DNA of 64,000 nucleotides from Fragilariopsis cylindrus CCMP1102 (taxonomy: Eukaryota > Bacillariophyta > Bacillariophyceae > Bacillariales > Bacillariaceae): positions 1 to 64,000 of the forward strand of contig FMBT01000181.1 in assembly GCA_900095095.1 (NCBI GenBank), read 5' to 3'. Both the position numbers and the translations under genes were made by a program. Below are positions 11,016 through 23,400 of this stretch, piece after piece (within the stretch, counting starts at the first letter, position 1; the number at the start of each line of letters is the position of its first letter). The notes under the pieces are model-generated. The model was not told where the DNA came from and did no database searches. It saw only the letters and a program-made list of their open reading frames with translations.

Positions 11016-13688
11016 TTAGATATTGGGAGAAAGACTGCTAAGGTTTGCAAAAGCACCCGTGATCTGTGTGGAATCGACTTCGTCAAAACGCTTTTGTTGT
11101 AAATATTGATCACATGCATCGGCAGTACCACGCCCTTCGTTGATGGCCCAAACAACTAAACTCTGTCCACGTCGACAATCACCACCTGCAAAAACACCCT
11201 CTACACTTGTGCGGAAGTCACCGTATACGGCTTGAATATTATTTCTTTGGTCTACATCTAAACCGAGCTCTTCTGTCACGTACGCTTCGGGAGATAAGAA
11301 CCCATAGATAGAACAACCAAATCTGCAGGCCATTCACGTTCACTACCTTCAATCACCTTTGGACCTGTGGAAGTCATTTCGACATCTTGAGTGATAAGGG
11401 CCGTGACGTTACCATCAGCGTCGCCAGTAAGTTCCTTCGTCATGACAGAATAAACACGGGGATCCTTTCCTGTTGCCGCACGAACTTCAGCATGCCCGTA
11501 ATCGATTCCAAACACACGAGGCCATTCTGGCCAGGGATTGTCACTCGCTCGTTCCATGGGCGGTTGTGGCATGAGCTCAAAATTTGTCACCGAGTTACAG
11601 CGATGGCGCATAGACGTTCCGATACAATCTGTACCGGTATCTCCTCCACCGATAACAATCACATCCTTTCCTTCTGCAGTAATCCAATTATCCTCTTCCC
11701 ATTGAGATTCGAGTTTCCCTTCCTTCGTCATTAGTAACTTCTTTTGATTTGCGGTGAGAAATTCCTACGATCATTTTTTTTGAATTATAAGGATAGACGA
11801 GATAGAGATAAAAGCACGTTGAAAGTAGGTAGAAAAATTCAAGTTCAGAACACGACCAATTATTTTTAAAGGAGAGGCAGAGCACTTGGAAAATAAAAGG
11901 ATAAACCGTGTACACACAGCACTGCACCCCAAACCAGTCAAAATAATAAGCAAACGTACCATAGCGAAATGGACACCCTTCAAATCACGTCCCGGAACTG
12001 GCAAATCACGGGGCTTAGTGGAACCTAAGGTCAAGCAAAGTGCATCAAAATCAGCCTTAAGTTCGTTAACATCAACGTTTTTACCGATGTCAGCATTTGT
12101 AACAAATTCAATTCCTTCTTCACGGAGTAGATTGACACGACGATCTACGGTTTCCTTCTCTAATTTCATGTTGGGTATACCATACATGAGTAAACCACCC
12201 ACACGATCGGCACGTTCGAATACTGTAACTTTGTGTCCCATTTGATTCAATTGATCAGCAGTGGCCAATCCAGCTGGTCCCGATCCGACTACAGCAACAG
12301 TCATCCCACTACGATCTTCGGGGATACGTGCAGTGATTTTTCCATCTCTGAATGCACGATCTACGATCGAATATTCGATATTTTTGATAGTAACGGGATC
12401 ATCAACAAGACCAGCCACACATGAACCCTCACACGGAGCGGGACAAACACGACCAGTAAATTCAGGAAAATTATTCGTACTGTGTAGATTTTCAATAGCT
12501 TCATCCCAATGATCTTGGTATACTAAATTATTCCATTCGGGAATTAAATTGTTTACCGGACAACCTAAAAATAAGAAGAAAGAAAAGTGGAAGATATTGT
12601 TGGCACTCAATATTAAAAATAAAATAAATCATACTCACAAAATAAAGAGATGATGAGAAAGCGATATTTATTCGCTTTCTTCTGGTAGTTTTCCACACAC
12701 ACAACACACAACACACAACACACAACACAACATAACATACACATATACATATACACATCTCTAACAGCAATAAAACGATCGTCGTCATCATCATCATCAT
12801 CATCAATTCTATTACTGTATTGATTACTAACTAACCTGAATATGTTTGACAAAATGGTGTACCACAATCCATACATCGTGCAGCTTGGACCTTAAGTTCC
12901 AATGCAGTATGTGCAACATCAACATCACGATCAGGTACAGGATTAATTTCTTCCCAATCCTGTAAACGTTCTAATGGTGGTCGGTATGGTTCTGGATTGC
13001 GTTGATAATTTAAAAATCCACGTAATTTTTCAACATTTTGCATTGATCCATCACGACGTCGGACTCTTTTATATTACATCAAATTAAATTTGATTTGTTT
13101 TTTTGATATTTGAAAGGGGCGTAAAAGTAGAATAAATGTTAGAGACAATTCAATTCGTCACCATTTCGTCGTCTTAGAAGGAAAAAACGAGAGAAAAGAA
13201 CGAGACGATCAAAGTTTTCGAATCAGAATTCCTCAGATAATCTCGTTTGTTCTTGCATGGAAATGTATGAAAGGAGGCTGCAAGTACTACGTCGGTATCC
13301 TTTGTAAATAATCCATTTTATCTATTAAAGGCATGGCAATGCTGCAGTCGAATACGCATCATTTAGGTTTGATTATTACGAGTTTTCGTCGAATAGAAGA
13401 TATCGTAACAGTAGAGAATTGTTTTCTCTCGAATAACATACCGCAAACGTACGCGTAATAACGAGTAGAAGCGCGCGAAATTCTGAATTGGAATAGGATA
13501 CTAATTACTCACTTGACGCTTTCACTGTCATGTTCGTAATCTACTGCATGGTCGATTTCGTGACGGCCATCGGTAGCAATAGGACCCTTAACAGAAGATC
13601 TTTCTACTTGTGTGCTTTGGGTACGAACGGCTCTTGCTAAAATAGCTGTACGACGGTTGCTACGACCAAGGATATTACGCAACATCAT
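11016..13688 (-). CDS. gltD: Glutamate synthase (GOGAT) small subunit GltD, mitochondrial, four exons
   Basis: FAD/Fe-S electron-transfer subunit that passes electrons from NAD(P)H to the glutamate-forming large subunit. Exons 13688-13513, 13065-12836, 12564-11960 and 11764-11016 join in phase, about 586 residues. The first exon is a mitochondrial-type presequence ([13 protein letters not shown]...). Cluster motifs CMDCGTPFC (about 123-131) and CPAPCEGSC (about 175-183) bind 4Fe-4[11 protein letters not shown] and [10 protein letters not shown] are the two dinucleotide folds; the C-terminus has [11 protein letters not shown]. In exon 4 the frame changes near 11299-11300 (AA run on the plus strand), one base short of the conserved frame, between LVVLSMG and [12 protein letters not shown]. 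This is a single copy of a highly conserved enzyme, so an assembly error is likely. The subunit is not fused to a large subunit, unlike plant and fungal NADH-GOGAT. Intron 2 holds a (ACACA)n repeat near 12695-12735. Confidence 0.9.
12695..12735. repeat. (CACAA)n-type microsatellite
   Basis: Imperfect tandem run of CACACAACACACAACACAC units in the second intron of the GOGAT small-subunit gene. No other role apparent. Confidence 0.85.
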
Positions 13689-14229
13689 GCCAACACGGTA
13701 CGTAATTTTAATTTTGTGCAAGTGAGGGGGATTTTGGAAGTTTATGAAGGCGATGAGCAACGCGATGAAAGAAAGTTCAAAAGTAGTGATGCGCTGCGTC
13801 AAAGTTCCGACAATTTGTCTTTACTACGATGTAGATCAGCTGTCCACGAGATTCACTAATTAAAAATGTACAAAATCAAATCATCTATAAAGGAGAAAAC
13901 GCTAATCAGGTTTCTGTGGACAGTTGACTTGAACTTCGTTGTAATCGCAATTGCAGAATTTCCAGTAGAAAACAGGGGTAATAATGAGAAAAGGAGTTCC
14001 ATCCTCCCCCGCCTTTACCTTCAATATACAACTCCCCCGAATCGAATGAAGAAAGATCTACTACAGGCAGTAATATGCTTCCTTTTATTTTACTGTCAAG
14101 AAAGATAAGAAGTTTGTTTAGTTAGTTGTTTGTCGTAAGTCAGTTGTGCAGTTTTATTTGTGATCATTGATTGATAACAACATTCTGAAGGCACTTACAA
14201 CAAATTATTGTAAACTTTAGGATACGAAG
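13689..14229. promoter_or_regulatory. Divergent promoter region GltD / CZIB-like
   Basis: 541 bp between outward-facing starts at 13688 (minus) and 14230 (plus). No element resolved; the open frame at 13866-14108 has no coding support. Confidence 0.4.
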
Positions 14230-14772
14230 ATGGGTGTAATTTTTATACTGTTTATGAAAGCCGAGACGGAAAATGTTGGTGAGATTGAGCTTCGTTCGGA
14301 TATTAACCTTAGAATAAGTGTAAAAAATTCATTGTCCGAAGAAACGAGAGAAAATATTGTATTCAATCGGTCTGAGACCGTAGAACAGTACGAGGGAGAT
14401 CGAGAAGCACCCTATCATTTTTCTCTCCGATGGGAGGGTTCCAAAAAGCCCTCCATTCTTCGAGCTCTTAATGATAAGGAGATAGCGACCGCATTAAAAA
14501 AGAAAAAGAAGTATAAAGGTGGTTTACCCCGAAAGTTTACGGGAGATGATGGTGACTGTTTATCATGGGTCCCACTTTGTGCATTCGAATGCAGAGGACT
14601 GGAACCATATGCATTCCATCCTATGACAGATGAATTTGTTATCACAAGTGAAAACGGGTTTCGTTTCGATGAAGATATCGAATTAGAAGATAATGAATGG
14701 GCGGACTATGACGCAGAAAACGATGTCCCTGTATCTATACAAGACGTAGAATTCAAATTTGAAGCAGTGTGA
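14230..14772 (+). CDS. CZIB / UPF0587 family protein lacking both CXXC zinc motifs
   Basis: 180 residues, single exon. The family (human C1orf123/CZIB, yeast YCR090C) is a small two-sheet protein that binds one zinc through two CXXC pairs. The match is in the N-terminal strand (FMKAETENVGEIEL), the diagnostic FECRGLEPYAFHP segment (about 118-130) and the C-terminal WADYDAEND...VSIQDVEFKFE. Where the family has its first CXXC (after the second strand) this protein reads RISVKNSLSEETREN, and where the second should be it reads HFSLRWEGSKKPSILR: neither has a cysteine. The fold is probably kept but zinc binding must be lost. Function of the family is poorly known. Confidence 0.75.
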   Translation: MGVIFILFMKAETENVGEIELRSDINLRISVKNSLSEETRENIVFNRSETVEQYEGDREAPYHFSLRWEGSKKPSILRALNDKEIATALKKKKKYKGGLPRKFTGDDGDCLSWVPLCAFECRGLEPYAFHPMTDEFVITSENGFRFDEDIELEDNEWADYDAENDVPVSIQDVEFKFEAV

Positions 14773-15251
14773 CAATCATAATACTTTATTATTCCTGGAA
14801 GTTCACTAACAAAAACTCTGACACGTCAAAATAACATCATGAGAAAGAAAATTCACAGTCAATTATAATACGTAATATAATGTTTTTCATGCTAAATAAA
14901 TCAAAATAAAATACTTACACCTCTTTCATCAATCAACAAATAATAAAGATTACGTAAAATATTACTAAGGCCGATGCGAGCTTCTAATATTTTATGTAAA
15001 CATACTCTTCATGCAAATGAAAATGACGTATTTTTTAGTTTTTGAAAACTTTTAAATTAAATATGTGTAGTAGTTTCGCTCGAGATCTGCAACAGTTTTT
15101 TAACTACTGCTTGCTCAAAACTATAATCTAGTAGAATCATACGGTAAGCATGTATCTCAAAGCGAAATTGTATTCTTTGCCAATATCATCCCGTGCAAAG
15201 TGGGACTTTCGTGCAAAGTGGGAGTTTAGTGCTTACTGCATCAATGTTACG
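14773..15251. other. Intergenic, convergent 3' ends
   Basis: The gap between the CZIB-like stop and the phosphodiesterase stop. AT-rich with a short direct repeat (TGCAAAGTGGGA) near 15195-15225. No gene seen. Confidence 0.45.
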
Positions 15252-16879
15252 TCATACACTATCATCCTCTTTTTCCCCGGCAAGATTAAGTTTTTGTTTT
15301 TCCTTCCACCATTCTAGGTTTTTTTCGATCTGTGGTACGATCTCTTTTTCTACTCGTGGTATCAGTTTTCCAAGCATTTTAAAAGATGGTAAACAATGAA
15401 GTTGATAAAACCAATCTGCGATTCTTCTCGAGTCTGTGCATTACGATCACAGCCTAGCGAAAAAGGTAAACCTAATTCTTCTTCCTTATCTCCTTGACGA
15501 TACCATTCTTCAAGTAATCTATCGGTCCATTTCAACGCAGTTTTAATGTCTTTACTTGGGTTTGAAATATCTGCCAAGTGAGCAAGGAACGTCAAAACTC
15601 CGTGCCTCAAACAAAGATCTTCCGGGACGGAACAGCAAGGCGCAATGTTCCCATCTTCGGAATTCAATAGTATACCTTGGATGAAGCTCTTTTTTGCGAA
15701 GTGCTTTGTCATGTCAGTCGATAATATTGCCTTAACGATAAATTTTCTGGCTTTAGAACGTTCTTTTTCGGGGAAGTTATCAAATATGTCTAATTTTCTC
15801 TGTCGATTTTCTCCCATGATCATTTTAAACGCTGTAGCGGCATGCATATTTTCAAGCACCGAAACATCATTATACAGCAAGGCCAATTCCGATCTTGAAT
15901 TGATATGAAAACTATTATTTAAACCCCCATGTCCGACATCGTGAACCACTGCCGCTATTAATATCGAAAACAATTCCCATTTCTCGTCTGCGAATTTTTT
16001 TCCGCCCATTTGAAGCAATGCATGTAAACTTTGAGTTACATCCGCCGCATGTACATCATTATGATAACACACATCCTTAATGTACCTATCTTCGATGGCA
16101 TATAAGTATTCTACTAATGTCTCTTCTTTGATATTAAGATTCGGTAGGAAATTGTAACCTTCCCTATCGTTAAAATCCGTAATTGTTGATTCGGAATCGA
16201 TATGAGAATCAGGATTGATTCCAGAATCGGAATCGGAATCGGAATCTAAATCATTATCATCTTCCGAAGAAAATTGTAAACAAGCCAAATCCATGGAATG
16301 CTGTGCCTGAGGAGCCGCTAAGATTGCCCATGCAACGAATACCAGTGTATGCTTCCCTTTTAAAACTTCGTCAACGTCGAAGATGTTGAAATCCCATTGA
16401 GAAATACTATCCCATGAGAGTAGATCTCTTAGTTTTAATTTTGATTCCTCATTGAGAGTTGTCCAATACGCTGGAATGTTCGTTACCTCATTTCCAACAT
16501 CAATTGTTTTTAGGCGCAACGATGCACGGGCAAATTTAGCAATTTTCCTAGCACACCTATGTGCTGATAGGATAACGTCGATGCTTTTAGTTTGTGTAGG
16601 ACGAGTGTATCCGGCATACTCCGATAACAAAATGTCGCTGCTACGGTTTTCATCCGCATCAAGAAGTGCCCGAGGAACGTGATTGACAACACGGTTCACC
16701 CCCAAAAGCATCATATCCTTTAAGTTTTTTAAACCACTACGTTGACGATCCGTCATAACAGCTGACGTTGCACTTCCTGCTGAAAGTAAGGAATTGATAC
16801 ATTCTAAACCATCCTCCCAAGGACTCATTGTAGTAACATCACTAGGATCTGCTGGCTTCTTTTTGTTGTCATCACTCAT
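15252..16879 (-). CDS. 3',5'-cyclic nucleotide phosphodiesterase, class I
   Basis: Hydrolyses cAMP and/or cGMP. Start at 16879 (MSDDNKKKPAD). A variable N-terminal region (about 1-240) with no membrane segment and an acidic Ser/Asp tract precedes the PDEase domain. The metal-site residues are present: YHNDVHAAD (about 270), VVHDVGHGG (about 311) and LADISNP (about 435). The open frame stops at 15362 within FINFIVYHLL, but the next frame continues with the expected family ending (MLGKLIPRVEKEI, then NLEWWKEKQK) to a TGA at 15252. One base is missing at the TTTT/AAAA run near 15377-15384. No cyclase domain is attached, unlike many diatom PDEs. Substrate specificity cannot be assigned. Confidence 0.85.
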
Positions 16880-17806
16880 TGTCTACCTACTGTACTTCCT
16901 AGTTGAATGATATCAAATAGTACTACGTGTAAATAGTATCCGTCAGGAATGAATAACTGAAAATCCAAGATGTATTCTGCTTGTATTCGAAGCAATACGA
17001 TAGAGTAACGTTAGTAGATTGAAGGTGCACCTTTGCTTTGGATTTGTTCGAGACTACGCACACGTAATTATAGTAATTATGAAGCGTATTATCGGAGCGT
17101 ACAATTAATGACACCCCTTTACCGGCAGGAGCCACTTTTCCTTCTCCCAGTCTATTTACCGTGCAACAGTTCTTCGTGGCAGTAGCCTACTTCCTCCGTG
17201 CAACGTTTAATTCACCCGCGCTATCGTTAGAACATTTAGCGCTTGTAAAAGGAAGCTAAAACCTTAAAATATTTAGATCTACTCACAAAATAGAGGGTTA
17301 AAGACACAAGTTTCCCTCATCCTCCTTGCAAATTTCGTCGTTGAAAGTGTCAATTAAGCGCAAAATTTTCGGGCGATAGCGCGGGTGAATTAAGCGTTGC
17401 ACGGAGGAAGTAAATCACAGCGAACAATGCAAAATCACAACGGAAGAATTACTTAAGTACGGAATTTTTATTTATAAACGACCTGGGCAGTATTGTGCTA
17501 GCTTTTTATCATTTATTTTTAAGGCAGGCCTTTCTTTGATTTATCATCTTTCGTCTATTCGATCCTTTTTTATAATAAAATCCATCCACTTCGCTTCTCG
17601 ACAAAACGCCCAGCTCTTGCATCATTCGGATCCTGGATCAAAGGGCTAGCAGATGTCACGGTCGTTGACGGCAAATCCATCAGATTTGTCCTCAAATAAT
17701 TAAATCAACCGCAAATGACCTTCCAATCACTCTAATTTCTACTTTCAAGTGACGTCTATGTATTATCATCTATATCATTTGCGAAAGGCATTCCAACAAT
17801 ACTGGT
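16880..17806. promoter_or_regulatory. Divergent promoter region PDE / SDR, interrupted by a MITE
   Basis: 927 bp between outward-facing starts. The centre is occupied by the MITE at 17190-17410; the remaining flanks contain the two promoters, without resolvable elements. Confidence 0.4.
17190..17410. mobile_element. Stowaway-like Tc1/mariner MITE
   Basis: A 221-bp element with 37-bp terminal inverted repeats (17190-17226 and 17374-17410) that differ at only one base and continue imperfectly to about 55 bp inwards. The ends start CTTCCTCCGTGCAACG, close to the Stowaway/mariner end CTCCCTCCGT, and the element is flanked by TA on both sides (17188-17189 and 17411-17412), the target duplication of this superfamily. 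It has no coding capacity. The near-identical arms suggest recent movement. It sits in a promoter region between two divergent genes. Confidence 0.88.
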
Positions 17807-19345
17807 ATGATCACTACTTTTTCGACGACAATGGCAAAAATATCAGTAACTCGATGCGATCGAACGCGTAACTTCATTATTATTTTCTTATTACTGTCAT
17901 CCATTAATATAATACGAGGAGTCAACTCATTGACATCAGCAACAGCTACAGCAACAGCAACATCATTACCACACGGTCTTCCATATGATAAAATAGTTGA
18001 ACTTGCCCAAAAGCGGTACTGTACTAATTCACCAAAAAGTAACGACAATGAACCTATGAAAGGAAGAGTGGCAGTGATTACAGGTGCTGCTGGTGGTATA
18101 GGTGGTGAAATTTCAACTCTTATCTATCGTTTGGGTGGCACTGTTATTGCACTCGATAGAAATACAAATGGATTAGAACAGTTACGTAGCAAATTATTAT
18201 CACAAGTAATGATACCAGTACAACAGCAAGAAGTAGTTGTACGCGTAGTCGATTCCAATTCCAATTCTGATGATTCGTCCAATTCTGATGCCGATTATAA
18301 TAACATTAACAGAAGTAACACAAGTAACAGTGACGATGACGATAACGATGAAAGTAGGATATGGACAATACAAACAAATCATGAAGATTTATCATCCGTT
18401 GCTTCAACTGCTGAATTGATCAAATCTCGGTATAATCATATTGATTTATTAATCAATAATGCTGGTATGACTTATCCAACAGATATGCATCAACAACTCA
18501 CGATGGAAGACGAAGAAAATGATATCAGAAAAAACGTCCTTTCTGCTCATGGAAAAGATCTTGTATTTACTGTAAATTATCTTTCACATTTTTTACTGAC
18601 AGAAAAATTACTACCGAGTCTATACTCCTCAAACAATGACGACGACAACAACAGCAAAGAAAATGGAAGAATAGTTCATATTACATCAACCTATCATTGG
18701 AAAGTCGATGGAAGTGAACTAATGATACCCGATGTATCACTTGATAATGACGATGGTCCGATTGCTTATCAATCCGATCCAAAAAAACAAAGTTCAAAAC
18801 ATTTTGAAAGATCGTATGCGAACACAAAGCTAGCACAACTGTGGCATTCACGTGCAATCGGATCACGACTAAAAAAACGGCAACAAATCTCGTCGTCGAA
18901 TACAATTTGTAGTGTTTGTGCATGTCCAACTTGGGCTTCAACTTATATTGCGGGTAATGACGGATCGGAAGGGAAAGAATTTTTAGACAAGTATGCATAT
19001 TCCATATTAAATTGTGGACCTGGAATAACGAGTTCAATTAATGCTATTTTTCGGCAAGATGATGAACTTGATGATGCAATAAATGATGGATCATCGTTTG
19101 TTGCTAATTCAAGAATAGTTGAATATCTATATCCTGCGAATATATTGTCATCCGATTTGGTAACAAATAAATTGAAATGGAGAGATGTGTTGACGGATTT
19201 TGCTTCTGTTTTACTTCTTCTTTTACAAAAATTTACACATAAGGAATTGATTATACAGCAAACATCACCAGAAAGTTTTCAAGATAAACAAAAGATCGAT
19301 CAATTTTATGAATGGAGTTTAAAGGAAGTACAGCAATGGTTGTAA
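17807..19345 (+). CDS. Short-chain dehydrogenase/reductase, retinol-dehydrogenase-like, secretory or membrane-anchored
   Basis: NAD(P)-dependent oxidoreductase of the SDR family, 512 residues in one exon. An N-terminal hydrophobic segment (about 24-42, FIIIFLLLSSINII) is a signal peptide or anchor. The Rossmann motif VITGAAGGIGGE is at about 90, the NNAG motif (LLINNAG) at about 220, the catalytic Ser strand IVHITSTYHW at about 290 and the YANTK catalytic Tyr/Lys at about 340. It is much longer than a typical 250-300-residue SDR because of acidic/Asn-rich insertions after the second beta strand and a C-terminal extension. A start at 17831 (MAKIS) is also possible. Substrate unknown. Confidence 0.82.
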   Translation: MITTFSTTMAKISVTRCDRTRNFIIIFLLLSSINIIRGVNSLTSATATATATSLPHGLPYDKIVELAQKRYCTNSPKSNDNEPMKGRVAVITGAAGGIGGEISTLIYRLGGTVIALDRNTNGLEQLRSKLLSQVMIPVQQQEVVVRVVDSNSNSDDSSNSDADYNNINRSNTSNSDDDDNDESRIWTIQTNHEDLSSVASTAELIKSRYNHIDLLINNAGMTYPTDMHQQLTMEDEENDIRKNVLSAHGKDLVFTVNYLSHFLLTEKLLPSLYSSNNDDDNNSKENGRIVHITSTYHWKVDGSELMIPDVSLDNDDGPIAYQSDPKKQSSKHFERSYANTKLAQLWHSRAIGSRLKKRQQISSSNTICSVCACPTWASTYIAGNDGSEGKEFLDKYAYSILNCGPGITSSINAIFRQDDELDDAINDGSSFVANSRIVEYLYPANILSSDLVTNKLKWRDVLTDFASVLLLLLQKFTHKELIIQQTSPESFQDKQKIDQFYEWSLKEVQQWL

Positions 19346-20417
19346 AGTAGTGAATTAAATTAACAATAAGAACTCAAACGAACACACAGAATGTCGGCTT
19401 CTTCTTTTCATCATCATCATCATCCCGTCGTTAATCACTTCAAAAAGTACCCTCAGCAACAATGTGTATAAAATATGCTCGAGCTTGTTTTTTGTTGATA
19501 CGCCTATTGACGTCGACGAGGCGATTATGCTTTGCATGTACAGGACTTAGATCATAATTATTTCTTTAGATAAAGATTTAGTGTTGGATTCGCAATTCCT
19601 TTAACTGAGGATTCAAGCAAATTATGTTCATTATAGTGAAAAGGATCGATTGAGCAAAAATCTGAAACATTTACGCCACCTTGATGATTCATTCAGCCAC
19701 GCGTACCGGTACTACTATTCACATTTCGATGCTCAACATGTAATATGATTCGACCATTTATGTGGGCGGTCTAGTCTCATTCTATCTTACGGATTGATTT
19801 CCAGGTGACATCAAATGCTGTCCTTCTTTGTGAGGATTTGGATATTTCGATATGTATTCTCGTTCAATATACAAGATACAATAATATTGCCTTTGATGCT
19901 TAGTTAGTTTTTCGCTAGTTGGTATTGACCAGCTGTACTTTTGAAAGCAACTTGTGGTAAGCGTCAGATAGATCTATCACTTAACGGATACGAATTTAGA
20001 GACGTAATATTCTGCCATACAAATCTTCATAGAAATTTCAAATTAGCTAGACCAATAAATATATATATTCATATTATATTATATTATATATCAATGAGTT
20101 AAAGTTTAAGTTGAAAGTCAGTCCACGCGTGCTAGGTATTCATTCACTAGTGACTCGTGTATCACTCTAAGACCAACAACGCCACTTTTCACGAAACATC
20201 AAGTACCAGTTAAAGTTTTGTAGAATAATAAATGCTTGTGCAACAGATGCAACATACTGGGCCCTTTTTGTACGAGTAGTAGCGAAAGAGGAAAGAATAA
20301 GAGAGCGAAGGTAAAAGGAGGAAGATAAGAGAGTAGGTGCCGCATTAGCTATAAGACCAGCACCATATAAGTTAGTTTTTGACAGGGGTAGAGCATCTTA
20401 CTTTTTTTTTCTAAATC
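19346..20417. other. Intergenic, 1.07 kb
   Basis: Between the SDR stop and the helicase start, both plus strand. Holds the SDR 3' UTR and the helicase promoter, with an (AT)n-rich patch near 20057-20092 and a purine-rich stretch (20279-20335) just upstream of the helicase. No gene, RNA or transposon recognised. Confidence 0.45.
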
Positions 20418-23400
20418 ATGTCCAACGAATTCATGCACGGTGGGAAGAATCAGAAGAAAAGAAAGAATGATTCCAATAACACGAACGGAACTGATAATCA
20501 CCAACAACAACAACATCAAAAACAACAACATAGTAATAATACGAATCGGCGCCGTTCTTCGTTCTTGTCTGCATCGTCGGCGTCAACATCAACATCGAAG
20601 ACGACGGCATCTTCCTCCTCTGTAGTCTCGTCTTTATTAGTATCATTGCTAGAAGAAAAAGCACGCCTATCTAAGATCCGAAAAGAACTTCCAGTATATG
20701 CCTTCAAACAAGATATCCTTCGAAGAATACGTGAAAATGACGTCTTATTGGTCATGGCGGAAACTGGAAGTGGAAAATCCACACAAATACCAGCCTATCT
20801 CGAAGAAGGTGGGATTCTTCACTCTACTATTAACGATGATCACGATTACCACAACAATAAACATGATAGAAAAGGCAAAGGCAACAAAAAAATAAGATCC
20901 TCGTCCTCCTCTACTATCAATTCTTCAACATTATCATCTTATGCTCGATCTATTTGTGTTACGCAACCTCGTCGTGTTGCTGCGATAACGGTAGCAACTC
21001 GTGTGGCTCAAGAACGAGGTTGTGTCTTAGGAACAACTGTAGGATATCGCGTCCGGTTCGATGATTGTAGTCATCCACGCAAGACGAAAATTTTGTATGC
21101 AACGGATGGTATGCTTTTAAGAGAAGCGATGGGTGATCCCTTACTGAGCAGGTATGGTGTGGTCGTTTTAGATGAATCCCACGAACGATCGCTTCAAACG
21201 GATATACTAGTAAGTAGTAGCAGTATATTGATCTATATTCTAGTAAAGCGAATGCCATTTCTATATAAATGATACATCTATGTTGAACGATTTGGGAACC
21301 AGAAAAAAGACAATTACTTACTTTCTGTCCTCTTTTTTCCTTTGTTTCGCAGTTTGGAGTCGTCAAGAGAGCTATGAGAGCGAGGGGGCACCATACCGAT
21401 GACAACGATGACGAGAAAAATAATATGGAAGTGACGAAAGACAAGAAAATGGAACTTTTGTTGCGAGGTAAAGCCGAAGAGTGGAAGTTACCTAGATTAA
21501 AAGTGGTGGTTATGTCGGCAACACTACAAATATCTACATTCCAATCCTTTTTCCCGGAATCATGCTCGACTATACAAATACCCGGTAGGTTATTTCCCGT
21601 ACAATCTGTATATACTACAGATTATCAAGACGATTACATCGATTCGGCGTTATCAACTGCACTACAAATTCATTACGAAACGAATATCGAAGACGGTGGT
21701 GACATCCTGGTGTTTCTACCCGGTCAGGAAGAAATCGAAGATTTAAATCAATTGTTGAAAAGACATCTCGAAGAAGACCAAAAAGGTGGTAAAGTACAGA
21801 AGCATATTTCCGATATCGTGCAAAATGTCAGTGGGATCGGAACTACTATATCGAGTCAAAAGGGAGTGGCCAATATCGTCAACGGAGTTATGATTTGTGT
21901 TCTTTATGCCGCTCTTCCGCCGGAAGTCCAAATGCTGGCATTTGCTCCCAAACCTAAGGGATGTTCTCGAAAAATCATCCTCGCTACTAACATCGCAGAG
22001 ACCTCCGTGACGTTAGACGGGATTCGTTACGTAGTTGATTGTGGCAAACATAAAATACGTGATTTCTCCAACTCGACAGGGATGGAATCTTTGACGGTAC
22101 AAGATATCAGTAAAGCTCAAGCGGCGCAAAGGATGGGCCGTGCCGGACGTGTAAGCGCTGGAATATGCTTCCGTCTTTACACCGAGGATGCATTTGATAG
22201 TATGGCAGAAACTGCTGTTCCTGAAATCTCCCGCGTAAACCTAGCTCAAGTAATTTTAATGCTGAAGGGAATGGGCGTCTTCGATCCGCTTCAATTTGAC
22301 TATTTAACTAAGCCCAGCGCTGCATCGATTAGGCGTGCCTGCCAAAACTTGTTCGCGTTAGGAGCCTTGACGGAAAATATGGAGTTGAGTAATCACGGTA
22401 AGAAGATGGCTCGATTGCCAGTGGATCCTATTTATGCCCACTTGTTGCTACAAAGTCCTAAATATGGATGTACTCATGAGATGCTGACGGCGGTAGCTAT
22501 GCTATCCGCTGAAAATGTTTTGTTTCGTCCTGGTGGAGGAGGAGGAGATCAAGGAAGTGGAAGTTTAGCGCATAAGGCTGCTCAAGCTCACCGACGATTT
22601 GCGAGTTGGGAGGGTGACCTACCGACACTATTAAATATATATGAATCCTGGCGAAAGGAAGCAATATATGCACCGACAAAACGAGGTGGATCGAAATCGG
22701 TATTGTCGTCCTCTGGCTTTAAGGGAACAGGGGGAAAGGTTCTTCATGGCCAGGTAAGATCTTTTTACTTTGATGCCTAATAGTAGATGCGTATTCGTCT
22801 TCTTTTTCTTCTACTCCTCTATTCTTATTGTCTCATTGTGTCTCGATTTCTGCTCTTATACCCAAAGTGGTGTGCACGTAATTTTGTAAGTGGTCGGTCT
22901 TTAGCACGAGCATACAGCGTTCGGCAACAGCTTAGCACCATATGCAATAATAGTCTTGATAAAAGTGGGCTTGGTATGGATGTCTCAGTATCTTGTGGAG
23001 AAGATACCGTCTCCTTCTTGAAATGTGCCTGTGCGGGTCTCTTTCTCCAGGCAGCTGCTCGGATGCCGTCTACCAACGAGGCAAGTGATGGTGGTAAACG
23101 GGGCAATTCTGGTCGACTTTATTCATCAAGAGGACGTTATAAGACCAAGGTTGGCGGTGAAATAGCATCCATCCATCCAACGTGAGTACCATGATAATGC
23201 TGTTTTTCTCTTTGATCAATCGCTTATTACAATCATTTCTAACCTATTTAATTTCCCATTTTGTTCGACTAATTTAAATTAACTTCGTATTCTCGTGATT
23301 CACGACCCTCACGCAGTTCCACTCTTTTCGGTCGCAACCCGGCTCCTAAGACTTTGGTGTACACGGAGCTACTCGTGACGAAAAAGACTTATCTTCGGGG

